Assembly (NCBI GenBank): GCA_030267565.1
Contig: BRXU01000011.1
Span: 2,284,501-2,348,500, forward strand
Reading direction: 5' to 3'
Source: Pleodorina starrii
Lineage: Eukaryota > Chlorophyta > Chlorophyceae > Chlamydomonadales > Volvocaceae
DNA: 64,000 bases
Made by a program: the position numbers and the translations under genes
The notes under the pieces: model-generated
The model's input: the letters and a program-made list of their open reading frames with translations, nothing else
What the model was told of the DNA's origin: nothing
Databases searched by the model: none
Shown here: positions 60,001-64,000 of the stretch, piece by piece
Layout of the letters: each line of letters opens with the position of its first letter
Numbering within the stretch: position 1 is the first letter of the stretch

Positions 60001-63000
60001 CTGCAAGTGCCGTCCGTCGACGCCGTCGCCGCCACTACCGAAAGCGACGTGAAGGGCGCGGTGGCGCCGCCGCCGCCGCCGAGCCCGTCAGCCACGTCCT
60101 TGCCGCGCTGGCAGCGGCGGCGGCGCCGCCGTCGTATACCAAGAGCAACGACGACGCACGCCGCCAGCAAGCCGGCGGCGACACTGCAGGTCACGGCAAT
60201 GGCAATGTCCCGTGGGTCGGTGTCCCTACCACTGCCGCTGCTGGTGCGGACCCCGCGGCTCGAGGTATTGTGGCCCATGTCCGCCGGGCTGGCGGCGGCG
60301 CCTCCGCCGCCACCGTCAGGTTTCGCCGCCGCCACCGCCACCGTGGTGCCGTCGACCGCCACGGCCACGCCGTCCCCGTTGGCGACGGCGGCGGAGCCGT
60401 CCAGCGGGCAGGGGTCCGACGCATTCGAGCACGAAGTTGGCGGCGCCGCAGGCCGCATCGCCGCCGGAGGCGGCGGCCGCAGCGGCGACAGCGCCGGGCG
60501 TCCGGCAACGCCAAGCGCGTACTGCACCGGCAGCTCAAGATCCAGGGCGGACGTCAGGTGGGCGCTGCCGCCGGAGCTAGCGTTCGGCGGCCACGCCGCC
60601 GCCAGCGTCACGTTTCGGCCCTCCAGGCCGCACCAGTGCAGGCGCTCAAACGTAAGGCCGCCGCCACCGTCACCGCCGATGTCGTCGCCGCCGCCGCCGT
60701 CGGTGCTGGCGGCGGCGGCGGCAGCGGCGGCGGCGGCGGCCAGGGTGGAGCGGTCCAGCATGCCGCGGAGCTGCTGCGCCACATCGGGGTCCGTTACGGC
60801 GGCGGTGTCATTGGCGGCCCACAACCAGACAAACAGAGTCAGCTCCCGCCGGGGAACTATCAGGACCACGGAGTCCAGGAACGCGCTGCCGCTGCCGCCG
60901 CCGCTATCGCCGCCAACGCTGCGGTCAAAGTCGAGGAGCCAGAGGCATGAAGTGAAATTTGCAAGCCCCAGCGGCAGGCCGCCGGTGGGGTCCGTACCGG
61001 CCGGTGCGAATGGCGCCGGGTAGGGCCACGAAGTCGCCGGCGGCGTCGCCGGCGCCGTTGCCGGCGGCGGCAGCGACATCTGCTGCGTGCGGCGCCGCCT
61101 GACTCGGCTCACGCGGCCTTCGCCGCCGCTAATGGCGACGTCGCCGCCGGCTCCGGCTTTGCCGCCGCGCGGCCCTGACCCGCGTGGCACCTCCGCCGCT
61201 GCCGCCACAGTCTCCGGAATCAACAGCTGGCGCCGGGAGGTAGCCGCCGCCGCCGCCACCGCCGCGCGGTCAAGGCGTGTCGTACTTGCCGTACTCGACG
61301 GGTGCAGGCCAGCGGCGGCCAGTCCCGTCAGCACCAGCCCGCGCAGCGTCAGCGCCGCGCCGCCGGGTGCGCGAAGGTTGAAACCCGCCGCCACGCCGCG
61401 CGCGTCCAGCAGCCGCTGCCGTACAGGGTCACCCAGCAGTACTGCCGTACCTTCGATGTACGACTGCAGCTGGGAGAAGGTAATGGCGCCCAGCGGCGGC
61501 GGCAGCGACGGCCCCGTCAGGAGCCAGACGTTCTGTTGGAGTACGAACGCCAGCTTGTCGTTGTACGATCGCGAGAAGATGGTATGGGCCGCGATGTTAG
61601 ACGATGCCAAGCCAAGCACGTCTCTCGACAGCGACACCGTCCGCCGCGGTGGCTCGTCGGCGGGCTGCAGCGGCAGCAGCTGGCACAACGGCTCGCGGCG
61701 CCAGTCGAGCGATCCGAGCTCGCCCGACACCACACTCGGCTCCAGCAGTACGGCATCGAAGGTCATGAGATGATCATACGCCGAGATGGCCTTCCGTAGG
61801 AGCACCAACGGGCCGTACGACGGCGGCGGCGGCGGCGGCGGCGCCGCCGCCGGCGACGACACAACCGACGGCGCCGATGACCACAGCAGCTCCGCGTCCC
61901 GCTGCCCGATTGCGAAGAACTCAAAGTCATGCGAGCAAAAAGGCACCCACGGCGTCCCATCCGTCGGCGGCCGCCACGCCGGCGCCGGCGGCGGCGGCGG
62001 CGTCGGCCGCGGCGGCGCCGTCGCGTCGCGCGCCAGCCCCGCCACCTCCACCGGCGTCAACGCCAGCCGCACGTTGCGCAGCGCCAGCCGTGTCGGCACT
62101 CCGGTGCCCAACATCCGGCGCCCGAAGTCGAAGGTCCAGACGGGGGCGCGGAGCAGCCCCAACGGGTAGGAGGTCGCCGGGCCAGGCGGCAGGCCTCTCA
62201 GCGCTAGGTCTCGCAGCACGACGCGCGCTTTGCTTGCCAGCCGTATCAGGGAGCCGCTGCCGGTCAAGTCCAGCTGTGTAGTGGGGGCGGCGCCCGGCGG
62301 GCCGGAGATGATGAGATAGTCCAGCGTCAGGACGATCGGTGCTGGCGGCGGCGGCGACGCTGGTGGCGGCGGCGCTGGTGATGGCGGCGCTAGCGGTGGC
62401 TGCAGTGGCGTCAAAGGCGGAGGGGTTGCGGAGCTGGGAGGTGGTGGTGGGGCGGCGGCGGCGGCGGCGGCGGCGGAGGGCGCCAGGAGGGACATGTTGC
62501 GAGAGATGAAGACGTACGCGCGGATGCTGCCGGACAACCCTGACGCAGCGGCGGGCCACGTCAGCGGGGCAGCCACCGCCGCCAGCACGTCGGCTCCGGT
62601 GGCGGCGACCACCGACACGCACGGCGGCGGCGGCGGCGCCGCCGCCGCCTGGCAGGTGACGGTGGCGTTGAGCAGCTCCAGGGTAGGCGTGACGTACGAC
62701 AGGAATGTGACGCTGCCGTAATCGACATTGAAGTCGGGGGAGGGCAACGTCTGGTTGCAGGCGAAGGATTGGAGGAGCGCCAGGTCGCTGCAGGACGGCA
62801 CGACGATGCGGACGTTTAGGAGGCGCAGTCTGGCGTTGGCGCCGATGGAGATGGCGAGGGGCGCGGGGGGCCCAAACGGTCGTGTGGGGGCGCGCAGCAG
62901 CGCTCCGGAGATTTGAAGGTTGCTAAGCGTGAGGGTAGCGTCTGCAGGAACGTGCAGCAGGGGCTCGGAGATGCTGGCCGGCAGCGCGAGCCATGCGCTG

Positions 63001-63323
63001 TAGGCGGTCGTGTCGATGGCGCCGCGCCGCTGCGGCACGGCCTCGCGCCCGGCGATGACCGTGCTGCGGCTTGCGAGTGTTGCGGATGGAGACTGCGGCT
63101 GCGGTCGGATGGTCCAGTTGCCGTCGCCAAGCGAGCAGAGCGCGGAGGAGGCTCCTGGAGCACCACCATCGTCGTCGTTGCGGCCGAGCGGCCGCGGGCA
63201 GACAGCCAAGAGGAACTCCGCAGCGGATGAGAACGTGGATTGTTGAGCAAGGTTGAACCGTAATAGTAATGAGGGCAGGAGCAGCAGCAGCAGTGGTAGC
63301 GTGGCCTTGCGCCGCGCACCCAT
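57067..63323 (-). CDS. Receptor-like protein kinase, TKL type, with beta-helix-like ectodomain, 1917 aa
   Basis: Three exons on the minus strand: 63323-58656, 58406-57679 and 57424-57067, all in phase. Residues 1-26 are a signal peptide (LPLLLLLLPSLLL). The ectodomain has recurrent short strands (LTLSNLQISG, LRLLNVRIV, VVLRDLALRGL and LTLRGLVLTGL), as in pectin-lyase-type parallel beta-helices, plus paired cysteines and N-glycosylation sequons. A membrane span (about 1040-1063, IAIAVTCSVAAGLLAACVVV) is followed by a basic stop-transfer run. After about 360 disordered residues the kinase begins near 1427: GRGAQGVVYRG, VAVK, HGDVSSSNVLL, CDFGLAE, YTAPE and DIYSWAVLAWE. HGD replaces HRD, and about 115 residues separate it from DFG instead of the usual 20 or so. 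It presumably senses an extracellular cue and phosphorylates cytosolic targets. Volvocine genomes hold many such TKL kinases. The ligand is unknown. Confidence 0.88.
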
Positions 63324-64000
63324 GACTTATAGCCACTGCTTGAACCCCCAACTGAAGAGTAGCGGTCATCCTCTCATGTTGAGAATAATGCTGAAACTAC
63401 ATCCAATAAACATTGCTCCCAGCGCGCGAGCTTGGAGTACCGGTAGAGAGAACCTTACTGTCAAAACAGATTGTTATTGTTGAAGCTTAAATATACTTAT
63501 TGCTTTTCTTTAAGTGACAGCGATTATTCGGAACCGCACTACGCTAGACGATGCCCGGCCGTTCGGCCCGCCTCACATTCTTCTGTCATCAAAAGACCAG
63601 CTTACTGTAACTTCGTATCGTATCGCTCAATAGGGGTGTTTCTATGGGCCCGAAACCACAATCTACGGGGACCTACGGGGTAGCTCGTCCCACCGTACCG
63701 TAGGAAAATTCTCCTACTTTGCTACGCCGACTTTGGCCCGTAGCAAAGTAGGAAGTCGTAGGATGGAGCTAGTGGAGCTAGCGGAGCGAGCTCATTACTG
63801 CAACTTTCCCGCTTCCTTGGCCACCGATGTACTCGGAAAAAAGCGGGCTTCTCCCAAGGCTAATTGTTCAGAAGGAGCGGCTTCTTAGCATGGAAATGTG
63901 CAATTCTCAGAGGCATTCATAGATGTCTTGCTTTATACTATAAGTTATCAAGTCATAGCATATTAGCCTCTTATGCGAGGGCGCGTTTGCAAGCCATCAC
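63324..64000. other. 5' flank of the kinase gene
   Basis: AT-richer than the coding regions. No gene recognised. It holds the inverted repeat at 63713-63752 and CTACGGGG repeats just before it. Confidence 0.5.
63713..63752. repeat. Perfect inverted repeat with 14-bp arms
   Basis: CCTACTTTGCTACG (63713-63726) and its exact reverse complement (63739-63752) around a 12-base loop, about 390 bases upstream of the kinase start codon. It could be a transposon end, a small MITE remnant or a regulatory hairpin. Confidence 0.75.

Overview
This is nuclear DNA of a green alga, most likely a volvocine or other chlamydomonadalean species. The evidence is very high GC, many short GT-AG introns with GTGAGT, GTGCGG or GTACGG donors, TGTAA polyadenylation signals, Ala/Gln/Gly-rich insertions inside proteins, plastid proteins (a photosystem I antenna protein and two with probable plastid targeting), a U2 snRNA and a very high microsatellite load. 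The species cannot be named from the sequence alone. Gene models were built by hand: every internal junction was checked for reading-frame phase, and all nine models close to an exact multiple of three.

Left part (1-11.7 kb): a stand-alone BPL_N (glutamine-amidotransferase-like) gene (+) and a large polyQ, coiled-coil RING-finger E3 gene (+). One RING-gene intron carries two 5'-truncated retroelement ends with (CA)n tails. Middle part (11.7-31.5 kb): a photosystem I Lhca antenna gene (-), a GT64 exostosin-type glycosyltransferase (+), a TPR protein with plastid/lumen-like targeting (-) head to head with a plastid DUF493 gene (+), a U2 snRNA gene (-), and a membrane-anchored M20 metallopeptidase of the PM20D1/carboxypeptidase S type (+). 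A 19-bp minisatellite follows at 32.1-33.2 kb.

Right part (35.4-64 kb): a two-exon gene (-) for a 1637-residue low-complexity protein. Its single intron is about 14.7 kb and contains about 14.3 kb of the hexamer GTGCGG, read on the coding strand. The first hexamer is itself the 5' splice site. A receptor-like kinase gene (-) follows, with a signal peptide, a probable beta-helix ectodomain, one membrane span and a TKL-type kinase domain that has HGD in place of HRD.

The genes do not form one pathway. The common thread is structural: low-complexity repeats grow out of splice donors and polypyrimidine tracts, and a 12-bp palindrome (GACCCATGGGTC and close variants) recurs in exons, introns and spacers. 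The strongest candidate for something undescribed is the giant intronic hexamer array, whose every unit is a potential splice donor and a G-quadruplex building block.
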